From positions 54,084,269 to 54,148,268 of the forward strand of contig CM067367.1 in the NCBI GenBank assembly GCA_034401795.1: a stretch of DNA of 64,000 bases. The letters are read 5' to 3'. The position numbers and the translations under genes are program-made. Shown here in pieces: positions 44,301 through 56,867 of this stretch. Each line of letters starts with the position of its first letter. Position 1 is the first letter of the stretch. Below the pieces are notes generated by a model. That model was given only the letters and a program-made list of their open reading frames with translations, was not told where the DNA came from and made no database searches. This DNA comes from Chaetoderma sp. LZ-2023a (lineage: Eukaryota; Mollusca; Caudofoveata; Chaetodermatida; Chaetodermatidae).

Positions 44301-45505
44301 ATCGCATTACGTTTTAGATCATTTTAGGTTCACATTACAATATAACCAGTAATATATATAATAAGTTTTAACGCTAGATTTAGAAATCAAGTGAACGCAA
44401 GTTTCTCCCTAGATTTACAAATCAAGTGAACCTGATAATCTGGCACAGGCTTAATAGCCTATCTAACAAAAGCGGGTTATGTGATTACGAGGATTCAATT
44501 CAGTATCGTAATTTTGAACATCCGGGCATTCCGAGATCGTCCAACATTTGCCAATTTACGACACACTAAAGAGGATATCCCATAGCAACGCAATGTTTAC
44601 ATTTTTCATGAAACTACGGCCATAAAAAATACTTGCGTCGACTAACCCCGCCAGGTATTAGAAAACATAAAATCTCGAGTAATTTTTATAAGATATTAAA
44701 TAAAAGGTAAAAAGGTGTCATGGCCCATTGCTAGTAATGTTAAATTAGCCTGCAAAAACGCCGCCAATTGAAAGCGAACACCGAATCGCGAATTAATACG
44801 ATGGTCTCGTCTTTATTGTAATACGACTGACATGACTGACTGATCATCATGAAGTAATTGCGAGTTTCATGTTAGTTGGTTAGTAACGGTCCTTAGAAGG
44901 ACCACTCGCTTTTCTTCAGGGGATGATCGTGGTGTATCCTTGTGGTGTTCATCCGGTCCACCACGCCTGTTTGCACCACTGTCACATTCTTAATAGATCC
45001 AATAACTTCCCAACCGGTATATTACATAGTTATGTAGGATACCTTATGTAGGATTCGATCCAAACCGGTATGTAGTATACCTTATGTAGGAAAGAATGAC
45101 GCTCGGAAATACGTACCTAGTCAAAACTCTTAATTGATCCACTAACTTCCCAACCGGTATGTTACATATGTTATGTAGGATACCTTTCGTAGGAGATGTT
45201 CCAAACCGGTATATAGTATACCTTTCGTAGGAACGGAGCCTCGTGGCTAAAATAGGATCAGAGTTATTGACTTCACCTGGCTTGTAATGTGAAGCTGGCG
45301 CCATTTTCTTTCAACTTGGTCACAACGAACTCTCTGCTCATATTCACGTAAATTATAACCATTTTACATAAGTACTATGACTTATTCAACAAAGACCACT
45401 TGTACTGTGGTATTCATGAAAAGCAAATGTGGATGTAGCTCCACAAGATTATGGAATGAATAGGATTTGTTGAGATAAAAGTTAGGCGTTTCCCGTAATA
45501 CAGAA
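41320..45505 (-). other. DIRS B copy 1 interior, RT/gag zone not readable
   Basis: RT and ORF1 should lie here. The longest - strand frames are 60-94 codons and hydrophobic with no motif I trust. 44990-45240 carries a tandem of CCAACCGGTATRTTACATA and GTAGGATACCTTWCGTAGGA, four units of about 55-60 bp. 44055-44095 has two ATCACGTGATATTATC-type palindromes. Confidence 0.5.
45000..45240. repeat. Short tandem in DIRS B copy 1
   Basis: AACCGGTAT(A/G)T followed by ACCTTATGTAGG or ACCTTTCGTAGG occurs four times at about 45012, 45062, 45153 and 45203. The same array is at 56375-56600 in copy 2. Confidence 0.8.
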
Positions 45506-45807
45506 AATTAATTAATGACGGCTTGGACTCGGTCGCATGCATAGTAGCATAAGTGCGCATGCTCACAGACTCGTTTATATGTTCTCTATAGGAATAGAGG
45601 AACCGGTTCCCTAGAGCAATGACTGCTTTAGAGTTAAAGAGATACTATCAAGACTACCCAATGGAGGGATGTATCTCTGCTAAACTTGTTTCAAGGGAAC
45701 CTACACCATGGGAATGAATAGGTTAAAATTTTCTGAGATATCTAAGTCAGGTGACTTTTAGCAAACAGTGAATTGAGTGGCTTAGTATTTTTGTTGTGTT
45801 ACAAAAC
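45506..45807 (-). repeat. Terminal inverted repeat (5' side), DIRS B copy 1
   Basis: Begins AATTAATTAATGACGGCTTG and ends GTTGTGTTACAAAAC. Reverse complement partner of 38614-38945. Confidence 0.9.
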
Positions 45808-45834
45808 TACCGTTTATGTGGGTAAGCGTTTGAA

Positions 45835-45930
45835 CATTTTTAAAACTAATTTGAGTGGAATCTGTTGCTGCCATAGTCAAATTAGTTTAAAAATAATCGA
45901 CAAGATATTCCTTATAAATCATTCCCAATA
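45835..45930. mobile_element. M2 MITE core
   Basis: AAAACTAATTTGAGTGGAAT CTGTTGCTGCCATA then GTCAAATTAGTTTAAAAATA. Just right of DIRS B copy 1. Confidence 0.65.
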
Positions 45931-46236
45931 GAAAAAATGCGTTGGTTCTGATCTAAGGGTTGAATTTGCGCTATATATATTTTATTATTCCGTCTATTTA
46001 GAAGTGATACCTGCATGACTTTGACATGGTTATAGTGCTTTTTTTTAGCTCACCGGACTATTCTGGCCAAGTAAGCTTATGTATGCCATAGCGGGCAGCT
46101 GGCGACCGGCCATCAACTGTTGCTTAAAAATTCTAAATTTTTGGCTAATAATTAAAATCATCTTATTATATAGATGCATTCCTCGTAATATGATTACTAG
46201 TAAAATACGTCGCATCTATTGCTTCATGCTAACTTT
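45931..46236. other. No gene seen
   Basis: Unassigned AT-rich sequence. Confidence 0.4.
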
Positions 46237-46466
46237 AACCCTTTAATGACTAAATTAAAAAAAAAAATTAAAATATTTACTTTTTGAATGTCCATTTGCA
46301 GGCCAAGAGAAGACTATTTTTGAAAATTTACCACTGGAATGACTGGCTCGGTTATCGAGCCAGTCATTCCAATGGTAAATTTTCAAAAATAGTCTTGCCT
46401 GTAAATGGAGATTCCCCCAAGACCACTACAGCGGCCGGTTTTGGCCGGCTTCATCGTGAAAGGGTT
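46237..46466. mobile_element. H1 MITE with a 39-bp near-perfect hairpin
   Basis: Best-preserved stem: 46312-46350 pairs with 46356-46394, one mismatch, five-base loop. Ends AACCCTTTAATGAC and GTGAAAGGGTTAA. Confidence 0.85.
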
Positions 46467-46554
46467 AAATGGCTTTCTATAAGTTTAGGTTTGACCAGTG
46501 ACACGTATTAGATAAATCTCTGGTTTGGTTAAACAGGCAGACAGATAATGTTCT

Positions 46555-46955
46555 ATTAACCCTTCGTGTTCAGGCTTGTCAAAACCAACCTCTGCAGCAT
46601 TGGTCAGGAGTAATGTCCATTTACACACCAAGAAAAGGCTTTAGAGAAATGTCCATTTGCAGACCAAGAGAAGACTATTTTTTAAAATTTACCACTGCAA
46701 TTCTTCTTCTTCTTTTCGATCGCTGGTATCACACTTGGAGAGCCGTCCTCAAGATGACCACTGCAATGACTGGCTCGATAACTGCGAGAAATTTGAAATT
46801 TTCTTCAACGAATTTGAGGGTTAAAAGGTTTAATTTCCTGCTGGAATGACTGATAATTGAGACAGTCATTCCCATGGTAAATCTTCAAAAATTAAATTTT
46901 TTGGACTGTCACAAAGTAAAAGTATCAATTATCTTGACCAATCTTGACCATTAAC
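46555..46955. mobile_element. Two or three rearranged H1 MITE copies
   Basis: TTAACCCTTCGTGTTCAGGC, then two successive GTCCATTT boxes (46615 and 46651), a CTTCTTCTTCTTTTCG insertion in the stem, and a second partial hairpin at 46844-46886. Confidence 0.65.
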
Positions 46956-47155
46956 CCTTTAACCATCAGATTTGTTCAATAAATTTTAGATTTTCTCTTA
47001 AAAAATGTCCAACCCAAGAGTATTTTTGACAATTTATCACTGAAATGACTGGCTCGGTTATCAGTAGCCTTTCAAAAATCTTGTCTGCAAATGGACATTT
47101 GTCAAGACCACCTTTCAAGTCATTTTGGCCAGCTTGAGTGTTAAAGGGTTAAAGG
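46953..47155. mobile_element. H1 MITE with both TTAA-CCCTTTAA ends
   Basis: TTAACCCTTTAACCATCAGA at the left and GAGTGTTAAAGGGTTAAAGG at the right. The core is reduced to GACTGGCTCGGTTATCAGTA. A clear example of the terminal structure. Confidence 0.75.
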
Positions 47156-47209
47156 CAGACTTGGTAAAAATAAACAGATTTTTTTGTTTAAAATATTTGT
47201 ATCTACCGG

Positions 47210-47232
47210 TGTATATATATATATATATATAT
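47210..47232. repeat. Short (TA)n
   Basis: About eleven TA units. Confidence 0.9.
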
Positions 47233-47334
47233 GTATGGTTCCCAATAGTTCCTGCCTGCTCAATTCCTGCAGAGTACATTTTCCATGGGGTTTTGTCTCA
47301 GGAAATACTGAATATCTTTTGAAAACAATTTATT

Positions 47335-47410
47335 TAAACCACCACAAACTTTCAGTCACATTATTTTCAAAATATTCGGCATGTCCAGAGTTATTGCCCA
47401 TTGAAATAAA
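47335..47410. mobile_element. M2 half core joined to a piece of the 15433 hairpin
   Basis: TTTCAGTCACATTATTTTCA then GTCCAGAGTTATTGCCCATT, the latter being part of the arm of the 15433-15579 hairpin. Confidence 0.5.
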
Positions 47411-47759
47411 GTCTGGTGTCTCGCATTAGATAGACATTTAAAGTCTGTCTCATGATGTGAATCGCTCAGACATCAGATGACTGTTTCTGTCACATGTCAC
47501 CCACATATGGTCACTTAATTCCCATTTCCCACGACAAAAACACAAAACTAGCGCTCTGTGAATTCTGCTTTTGTCACTGTCATAGCTCTTTGACTGGCCT
47601 GAACTCTGCTGGAATCAGGTGAGATTGGATTGGAAGTGACTGAGTAAAAATATTGAATACAAATTAAATCATTATAAATAGGTAATTTTATTTTTGTGTG
47701 CATGTGTTTACTGTTTGTAAATGTTATTGAAGTTATTGTGTGCATGCAATTGATAAAAT
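47411..47759. other. No gene seen
   Basis: Unassigned sequence. Confidence 0.35.
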
Positions 47760-48065
47760 CCTACCAATTACTTTGAAAACAAATTGACTGAATTACCCAT
47801 ATCAAATCGCCAGCATTACCTACATTTGACATGCCCGCATAATAGAGGCGTCTATTTCTAGCAATGCCTGCCCATTTATAACTCACCTCTGCCCACTTTG
47901 TACATACATTTAAGTTGATCTTAGCACTTTGATCACTCTGTTCCCAGAATCTCAATTTCAATGCAACTATATATGCGTAAGCGATTGAATATTTTGAAGC
48001 TAATATGACTGGGAGCCAGGTGCCGTCAAATTAGTTTTATAATATTTAATAGGATGTATACCGTT
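47760..48065. mobile_element. M2 MITE
   Basis: Side modules TAGCAATGCCTGCCCATTTA and CCCAGAATCTCAATTTCAAT, core CTAATATGACTGGGAGCCAG then GTCAAATTAGTTTTATAA. Confidence 0.65.
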
Positions 48066-48275
48066 TAACAAAAACGCCTTCTGAAGTGGTCTTGAGAAAT
48101 GTTCATTTGCAGACCAGGAGAAGACTTTGAAAATTTACAACTGTAATGACTGGCTCAATAACTGAGCCAGTCATTCCAGTGGTAGTTTTGCAAAAATAGT
48201 CTTCTCTTGATCTGCAAATAGACGTTTTATATGAGAAAATTAAAATTTTCTTGAACAAATTCGAGAGTTAAATTG
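48066..48275. mobile_element. H1 MITE
   Basis: Core GACTGGCTCAATAACTGAGC with CAGTCATTCCAGTGG; right tail ATATGAGAAAATTAAAATTT. Confidence 0.75.
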
Positions 48276-48279
48276 TAAA

Positions 48280-48800
48280 TTCACCAAACTATTACTGTCG
48301 AACCTTTGCCCCATTTACGTCTAGCCTACATGATTAGATTGTGATGTCATCTGTAACATGTGATGTATTTCAATTATGATATCAGATACTTGATCGGGTG
48401 ATTGGATACTGCCATTAAATACTTGTCACAATGGATGAATCCAGTCTTAACTATGCCCTGCCCATCTCTAGCTAAGCTCTGCCCACACTTTGCCCATGTT
48501 GGGATCAATCCAACCGTGAACTCCCAGAATCTCGATTTCCAGAAAACTATTCACTGTAAGCTGTTGAATGTTTTGAAACTAATTTGACTAGGTGCTGTTG
48601 CTGCCTAGTGTGTAACATAGTTAAAGACATAATATTCGCACAACTGACAGACATTTAAAAGTTCATGACAGACTAATTAGCTATGTCATTCATTACGTAT
48701 TTAGGTGTGATATCAGCCTACATGTTACATAGCTCATTATGATGTTATATACTTGAGTGACGGATTGGATTCATCAATTACACTGGAAATGTACCTCACC
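48280..48800. mobile_element. M2 MITE modules, complex copy
   Basis: TGATGTCATCTGTAACATGT, CTATGCCCTGCCCATCTCTA, CTCGATTTCCAGAAAACTAT, TTTGACTAGGTGCTGTTGCT, then GACAGACTAATTAGCTATGT and TGAGTGACGGATTGGATTC. One core half is missing. Confidence 0.65.
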
Positions 48801-49725
48801 ATCTAATACACGTTTAATTCTTCCGCAAAGAGATCTCTGCAATTTCATTGTTCAAATTGTGTTTATCGACAGTATCGAATTTACCAATGAAATTGTGACA
48901 GTCTGATTATCTTCTGAAAAGATAACAGAAGCCCAAATGAATGTGCCCATGGGCTAAATCAACATCCCTGAAGTGGATAAAACATTTTATGTTCATGGCT
49001 GTTTTATGTATGGGAAAGTTCCAAGTACATTTGCATATAATTTATTCATATTCCCTGGAGAATTGTCATCTCTGATATTGATCCATTAAATGTTCTAAAA
49101 CAAAGACTTACCGCAAAAATCCACTAACTGTTCAAATTTTGACGAGGATTGGCGTAGGATATTGTTCTGTCCCCGAGTTATTCATTATTAAGCTAATCTC
49201 ATAGATGGCATCTGCTGTCATCCTCACACGACCCACACCAGGTGGCATATGTGCGGCAGAAATATTAATAAAAATATCATATCTCCACAAAAATATTTCA
49301 ATAATATTTGTCAATTAAATATGCAAACTTTATGCTGGAATCATTGGCACGGGGCGTGTTGCTCAAATGGGTAAGTCATGTTTCTGGGATGAAATGAATG
49401 AATGCACGCACACACATGCACACGCACGCACATGCTAATGCTCGCTCTCTGCGCAGTCTGCGAAGATTCTCATGGGTGTAAGAATGAAATCAATTTATGC
49501 AAAATTGATAAAGGGAAGATGGCCACTCGTAATGAGATTGTGTAGACAGTGTTTGCGTGAGCTGCGTTGCACATAGGACTAATTCTCAAATAGCGGCACT
49601 TCAATTATTCATCTCCCACCTGAGTCCATGCTTAAAATTTCCACGGCCTACAGAATGGATTAACGCATATCACCCTGCTTTTCATACAATGATAAGTACG
49701 GAATAATAATTTTAAGGAAAAATTC
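48801..49725. other. No gene confidently seen; unique sequence
   Basis: Both strands contain a GGTAAGT donor-like site (+ at 49369; - near 49110) but no exon could be completed. 49405-49435 is a CACGCACACACATGCAC patch. Confidence 0.4.
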
Positions 49726-49729
49726 TCTA

Positions 49730-49845
49730 TTATTTTGACAACAACTTTACTGAAAGTTGCGACAGCACCAACAGTAGTGTTGTTGTCAAAATATTCATTA
49801 CATAGCTGAACTTTCAGTAATATTGTCGAAATATTCAGCGTGTTT
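49730..49845. mobile_element. M2-like fold-back core with nested inverted halves
   Basis: ATTTTGACAACAACTTTACT GAAAGTTG then CAACAGTAGTGTTGTTGTCA AAATATTCA, then CTGAACTTTCAGTAATATTG. The arms are interleaved, suggesting a rearranged hairpin. Confidence 0.5.
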
Positions 49846-49977
49846 GATGTTCAATTCACTTGAATCTCGGAGATCTCGGGATAAATGTGGTTATTAATTA
49901 TTGAACTCGGCTCAGAGAAAACTTGTGTTACAATGATGATATGGTTAATAACAGCAAAACTATTAAAACACACATAT

Positions 49978-50309
49978 AACGACCAGACGTATATATACTG
50001 GTCTGGCGTTTTGTTAGCTTACTAAAATACTTACCACTCAATTCACTGTTTGCTAAAAGTCACCTGACTTAGATATCTCAGAAAATTTTAACCTATTCAT
50101 TCCCATGGTGTAGGTTCCCTTGAAACAAGTTTAGCAGAGATACATCCCTCCATTGGGTAGTCTTGATAGTATCTCTTTAACTCTAAAGCAGTCATTGCTC
50201 TAGGGAACCGGTTCCTCTATTCCTATAGAGAACATATAAACGAGTCTGTGAGCATGCGCACTTATGCTACTATGCATGCGACCGAGTCCAAGCCGTCATT
50301 AATTAATTC
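49978..50309 (-). repeat. Terminal inverted repeat (3' side), DIRS B copy 2
   Basis: Same sequence as 38614-38945. Confidence 0.9.
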
Positions 50310-50323
50310 CACAAATTTTTAAT

Positions 50324-50534
50324 GATTTGCAATTTAACGATGCGGGGTGGCTGAGGTGGGCCCCAGTGAATTGAGTGGTAAGTATTTTAGTAAGCTAACA
50401 AAACGCCAGACCAGTATATATACGTCTGGTCGTTTTGTAACACAACAAAAATACTAAGCCACTCAATTCACTGTTTGCTAAAACACAGAATTGGTCAGAG
50501 CCCAAATACTAGGTGGGTTGGTAAATTGCAAATC
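50324..50534 (-). repeat. ICR domain of DIRS B copy 2 with 13-bp stem
   Basis: GATTTGCAATTTA (50324-50336) pairs with TAAATTGCAAATC (50522-50534). ICR at 50365-50482. Identical to copy 1. Confidence 0.85.
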
Positions 50535-50833
50535 AGGAATGAAAGGTTAATCACCAAAAATACTAAATCGCCGAAGTGCTGAAATAGCACGAACAAACAA
50601 ATGTTCGAAATAAAATACAATAATATAATGATAATTATAAAATCTCAGCAAAGAGAATTTAAAAGCAGCCGTGAGATGGTGAAGAAGACGGCTGACTAAA
50701 GAATCTAGGCAATTGAGCCTAGGTTTGAGTGGCGAAACGAGAAATGTCAGATTGTGAATTGAATCTGATCTTTCAGATAAAATTAATGTAGAATCTGACA
50801 TTTATACTGCAACTTACATAATGTCGTCCACTG

Positions 50834-51168
50834 ATAGATCTGCATAGAATGCGAAGGAGAAGGCCATACCACGAACATCGTGTGCCTTAACACAAACTGA
50901 GTGTCTCCTGGAGATACATTCTAGTGTCAATTAATGGTGTCTGTAATCCAGTTGATGAGATGCGCACTTACTAAACAAATTCGCATAAGTAATCTGAACG
51001 GTAGATCTGCATAGAATGCGAAGGAGAAGGCCATACCACGAACATTGTGTGCCTTAACACTTACTGAGTGTCTCCTGGAGGTACATTCTAGTGTCGATTA
51101 ATGGTGTCTGTAATCCAGTTGATGAGATGCGCGCTTACTAAACAAATTTGCATAAGTAACCTGAACGG
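50834..51168 (-). pseudogene. DIRS B copy 2 tyrosine recombinase box, tandemly duplicated
   Basis: Same 164-167-bp tandem duplication as copy 1, again with KAHDVRGMA in both units, although the second unit has AACATTG where copy 1 has AACATCG. The duplication therefore predates the two insertions. Confidence 0.75.
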
Positions 51169-51799
51169 TGTTTCAAAAAGATATTTTAAATTGGGCATAG
51201 TTTTCGGAAAGGATTGAAAACAATTAATTAGGTTTTATATATATATATATATAAGATCTCTTCAAGGGCAAAGAATGAGGCCAGCTCTCCTACCACCTAG
51301 AAAAGATCATTCCCAAAAAGAATATGAATATCAAAATGCCATCTAACAAACGCGGCCGCGAATGATTTCAGAGTTATACAATTAAACAGATGGACCCAAG
51401 AATGAATTAATAGAGGAATTTATTATAGGTATTTGCCTTTGTGCTATACCCTAAAAATACCGGTGCCATGGATAAATGATGTAAATACTTAATAACTCTC
51501 AAACCGGCTTCTAGAAAACAAAGAAGGATAGATGCTAGTGAAAACGATAACACCACCCCAGCATACAGGGATTTAAATCATCAAAAAATATGCCATGAAT
51601 CTATGACTTGATGATGGGATGCAGAATCGGGCGAGATAATGTGCTGTTCTACAACCATTTGAAAACCTTAAATATACTCTGGTAAATTCTCCTGTAACAG
51701 ATAGTTTGAATTGATTAAGAATACTAAAGTTCAGACAAAAAATCAATTTCTGAAAAACAGGTCTCTTGGAAAATACCATATATACATATTGAAGATTTG

Positions 51800-52684
51800 T
51801 GGAATGATGAACTGAAAGCTGCTGTTAAACGAGATAGAAAATCAGCAAAATTGGTAAGACGCTTTGGATTTCCACAAAGAGGACTACGAGATCCACTGAA
51901 TAACTCTCATTGGGCCAAGCAGGAGTGATTAAAGGGATAATACATTCTGCTGACAAAAGTTCTTAAAGACAATTGTACTAGAAACCGCTGACAAAAGTTT
52001 TTAAATACAATTGGCACTAGAAAGTTAAATTGAAGATAATTAAAAAAAAAAAAATGTGAAGTCTATGACTGGGCCAGAGCATCTACCGCCAGAGCCTAGC
52101 CTGGAGGAAGAATATGAACATCAAATCTGGACACTATACTGAGTAGAAACTTAATGGGATGTAATAAATGAGCTACAAGGAAAAATCATTCTACCTGGAA
52201 TGTGAGCTGCTGAAAGTTTTGCTGACATCTCCACCGCAGGAGGAAGACCAAGACTCCAGACAAAATATGATAACCTCAACTGCCCTGCTTGTTGATGAAG
52301 GTCACTACTATAGAAATGACTGCATGAGCAGATAGGTGCTTGTGAAAGAGACAATATCTCTTCATTCTCCAATATTCCTGAGTATTGAAGAGGAATACTA
52401 GAGTATTAGTTCCTGTTCTAGTTCCTGAAAAGGAAGAGAGTAGTAAGACTACTTTATCTGATTCCATAGACACAAGAACGAGATCCCCTCCCCCAAACAC
52501 GTAAGAACAAGACATCAAACTGGACCTGCAGATGGATTAACTGGTGAATTGGTACCGATGACACCCAACGAATGAAAATGCAGTGTATGCAGTCGTGGTG
52601 AGGGACAAAATTCTGAATTACCAGACTTGACCTTCGTACACAAAACTGACTCCATTCGGCCCAAATTTTAACACAATTAAGCAA
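51800..52684 (-). pseudogene. DIRS B copy 2 RNase H and linker remnants
   Basis: Same ordered pieces as copy 1 (INKQGS, SAAHIPGRM, ITPAWANES). Here the His-Ile-Pro block reads HIPGRM, closer to the family pattern than HIPDRM in copy 1, so copy 1 has the later change at that site. The same frame breaks are shared. Confidence 0.65.
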
Positions 52685-55600
52685 CCTTCCAAGCCAGAGG
52701 AATCCCAGACTGGCTATGATGTAATTAAAAGAACCCAGATCCAGTTAGGACAAATTCTGTATATATAGAAATATCAGAAAACACTGTCCCTTATCCTTGA
52801 CTAGACCAGTGATGACTAGGCAAAATGACTCCATGTCCATATTATTCCTTTCATCGATGAACTCCATTTCTGAGACAACATAGTAGGAAAAGAGTTGAAT
52901 ATAAAACGATTGACTAAGTAATTTTTGTCTCAAACAGTATCAAAGCAGCCATGGGTTCCAGACAAAATAATTCCAAAATATACAACAGAATTAGTATTAA
53001 ATCATGAAGTGTAAATTTTTTGGAAGTTGTCAGAAAAGGATAAATATATGAGTTGAAGATAAGAGCCGAGACCCTATAAAAGATGATCTGCCAGCACCTC
53101 ATAATCCTTAAAGTCTGGATTCTGCCATTCCTCCACTGTATCCTACTTGAAAAGAGCAGAAAATTATTGATCAGGAACAGAAGCAGGACTAATGTCAAAG
53201 GAGACCAACATGGTTTGATAGAAAAAAGGGGGATTCAATGACTACATTGATTGTACCTTATATGTAGGAAATCTGCTACCTAAGACATGCATGAGGCTAG
53301 CTATACCCATCCCACCCCTGATAGAGTAGAGATTATATAGAAGCGCTTAAGCATGACAGCTAGGACCAGAATAAACCTGCAGAATCTTATTTTACAAATC
53401 TAATTTTAAAACAAAGCTAGTATGATATGAGCCCAATTGTTAATATCTTTATCAGATGATTAAACAGGAAAGAAGTCCATCAAACCTGTGACCAGATCAA
53501 TGATGGATAAGGACAAAGGACTGAAACTACACAGAAGGGTGAAAGGAAAAAACCATATTCCACAATCCATGCAAAGGCAATAATCCAATCATCTTGGTTA
53601 GGCCCCCTTGAGGAATTTATTTAATAATGCCTGGGAAATTTAGAATTTAGAAGAATAAAAAATAGGCTTGAATAGATAAGGCTGAGAAGACCTCTCCATA
53701 TGACAATAATAGAAATAGATATATCCCTAGACAAATAAAAAGATCAAAATTTCTACTGAACTCGAGAAAGGAGCGGTGTAAATCTTGATAAGACAAAAAA
53801 GATTTTGTTATTGTGACAAGCTTACATTCACCCATAGATATGCTTCATCATGGCGAGGGATTCTACTGACAGAAAAGAAAGACTGAAAAACTATGTTAAA
53901 AATAAATCAGGCCAGATATGATACTAAAAGATAGCAAACCACTATTCACAATTAAAATAATAAAGTCTGACGCACTTATTTGCAGATTGATATTAGTCGA
54001 AAGATGGAGGCTGATAGTTAGAGTGTAATACATGAGAAGATTCAGGAGCAAAACGAAATCTAGTGAAATCAAAACGACAAAAGCACTGCTAGGATCATAA
54101 GAAAAAATTAAATTATTCCTAGAAGATAAATGCGAAGAGTTGGGTGTACACAAGGTTTCGAAGGATGAGGATAATTGGATGGTTCAGCCATTGCACTAAG
54201 AGCAACTAATAAAGAATTAAAGAATCCAAAATAAGAGCCCCTGAAATAGGGCATTTAAACTGTCAAGTGATTTAGAAACAAACAATACCAGCAAAACACC
54301 AGAAGTGATTTGATTTGGCATACCTAAACCAGAAGTTTAATTATAATCAGTTGCTATGCCATAAAAATTGAGTTATAATCTAGGTAATAATACTGAGCAC
54401 AGGACAATTAGGCCTCATGGTAATCTCTTCTTCATTTATCTCCATGCCTGTGCCGTCACTTCTAGTCATGGGTTGCGTGTACGGTGTAGTCATACATTGG
54501 CTTGACTATGCCAAAGCCTACCTAAACCATTTTCGAATGTTTTAAGAGATGGTGTGGAAACAACATGTTCAGACCAACATTTCACAGTTTACACACCCCT
54601 TAGAGAAAATTTTTCTAACTAGGTTAGTTCTCCCCCTCTTCTAGACTTTCAGATGATTTCCACGAGTAATAGTCCATTTGCAAGCAGAATGTTATATTTG
54701 ACTATAACAATTAATCGATTGAGAGCCGATAGAATGATCCCTCATAGCCTGGGTACGTGCTCTATATATCCAATTTCACCCAAGTTAAGTACCCACAGAA
54801 AGAATTTACAAAATGATGAGAGATTAGATTATACATTAAGTAGGGAAAAAACCCATCTTAGGGCTAATAAAAGTGGCTGATAGTCAAGAACTTTCCTGAT
54901 CCAAAGGCTATGCTTGCTACTAAAACACTGAGATCAACACACATCTCTGATATAGTAAAACTTGGTCATCAAAGTTTGTAGCGTTTACTATCAAAATATC
55001 AACCATTTAACTCTCGAAGTTATTAGTCATAAGTTGCAACTGAAATAAGTTGAATCTGAATGAGTACCAGCAAATATGGGAGTGGCGTATTTACTTAAAA
55101 ATCCATAAATAGGTCGCACATTTATGCTCAATTTACATGTTCTAAAAAATTTGCGCGCACTATATACAAGGATAAAACTTATTTTCCTCTGAATTTTTAA
55201 ACATCTTAACGTCTGAAGATACCACGAAAAAACCCTTCACAAATCTTGTCACCTCGCGGCTATGCTTAATGTATACCTGAAAACATCATTCGCAGAAGTG
55301 AAATTATTAAATTGAGCAGCCTAAATATTGCGTATCCTTTAATAAAGATTGTTTTTTCCATCAAAATTAATCCTAACCTGACATAAATGTCGTCTTTATA
55401 ATATATAAATCAGAATCACGTGATAATCACATGATATATAAATCACGTGATATTATCTGACCCGATTAGGTTAAAGCAAATTTTAATGAAGTAGGTTAAG
55501 CGAGTACTCGGATATAGATATCCTGGAATCGGAAATTCGGCAATGAGATCTACGCTTCTCGTCAGCGCCTCCCAACGGAGATTTACTTTGCCACTGTCCG

Positions 55601-56867
55601 GCTCGCTAACAATAGACGCTGGCTACCCAGTTTAATTATCGGCCGTTCATGCAATTTTTCTAGAACATCGCATTACGTTTTAGATCATTTTAGGTTCACA
55701 TTACAATATAACCAGTAATATATATAATAAGTTTTAACGCTAGATTTAGAAATCAAGTGAACGCAAGTTTCTCCCTAGATTTACAAATCAAGTGAACCTG
55801 ATAATCTGGCACAGGCTTAATAGCCTCTAACAAAAGCGGGTTATGTGATTACGAGGATTCAATTCAGTATCGTAATTTTGAACATCCGGGCATTCCGAGA
55901 TCGTACAACATTTGCCAATTTACGACACACTAAAGAGGATATCCCATAGCAACGCAATGTTTACATTTTTCATGAAACTACGGCCATAAAAAATACTTGC
56001 GTCGATTAACCCCGCCAGGTATTAGAAAACATAAAATCTCGAGTAATTTTTATAAAATATTAAATAAAAGGTAAAAAGGTTTCATGGCCCATTGCTAGTA
56101 ATGTTAAATTAGCCTGCAAAAACGCCGCCAATTGAAAGCGAACACCGAATCGCGAATTAATACGATGGTCTCGTCTTTATTGTAATACGACTGACTTGAC
56201 TGACTGATCATCATGAAGTAATTGCGAGTTTCATGTTAGTTGGTTAGTAACGGTCCTTAGAAGGACCACTCGCTTTTCTTCAGGGGATGATCGTGGTGTA
56301 TCCTTGTGGTGTTCATCCGGTCCACCACGCCTGTTTGCACCACTGTCACATTCTTAATAGATCCAATAACTTCCCAACCGGTATATTACATAGTTATGTA
56401 GGATACCTTATGTAGGATTCGATCCAAACCGGTATGTAGTATACCTTATGTAGGAAAGAATGACGCTCGGAAATACGTACCTAGTCAAAACTCTTAATTG
56501 ATCCACTAACTTCCCAACCGGTATGTTACATGTTATGTAGGATACCTTTCGTAGGAGATGTTCCAAACCGGTATATAGTATACCTTTCGTAGGAACGGAG
56601 CCTCGTGGCTAAAATAGGATCAGAGTTATTGACTTCACCTGGTTGTAATGTGAAGCTGGCGCCATTTTCTTTCAACTTGGTCACAACGAACTTTCTGCTC
56701 ATATTCACGTAAATTATAACCATTTTACATAAGTACTATGACTTATTCAACAAAGACCACTTGTACTGTGGTATTCATGAAAAGCAAATGTGGATGTAGC
56801 TCCACAAGATTATGGAATGAATAGGATTTGTTGAGATAAAAGTTATGTGTTTCCCGTAATACAGAAA
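52685..56867 (-). other. DIRS B copy 2 interior, RT/gag zone not readable
   Basis: Parallel to 41320-45505, with the same short frames and the same CCAACCGGTAT array at 56375-56600 (one unit shortened at 56526). No RT motif readable. Confidence 0.5.

Larger units (their letters stand above)
38614..45807 (-). mobile_element. DIRS retrotransposon family B, copy 1
   Basis: 7,194 bp. Terminal inverted repeats at 38614-38945 and 45506-45807 (GGAACCGGTTCC and GCATGCGCAC inside both). The ICR lies at 39001-39118 next to the low-coordinate end, so the coding strand is the - strand, and it equals the complement of the low-coordinate outer end (AACGACCAGACG) joined to that of the other end (GTTTTGTAACACAAC) through a shared GTT. 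Remnants of RNase H and tyrosine recombinase are on the - strand in the expected order. No intact frame longer than about 95 codons. Confidence 0.92.

Noticed and set aside
49100..49314. 60-codon minus-strand frame followed by a donor-like site
   Set aside because: The frame stops before the donor, so it cannot be a normal coding exon.
49325..49375. Possible exon AGIIGTGRVAQM ending at a GGTAAGT donor, resembling a Rossmann GxGxxx motif
   Set aside because: Only about 13 codons; an in-frame stop lies just upstream and no acceptor AG lies between that stop and the motif. Chance is as likely.
49350..49395. tRNA-like head TTGCTCAAATGGGTAAGTC
   Set aside because: Resembles an A box, but there is no B box or closing acceptor stem downstream.
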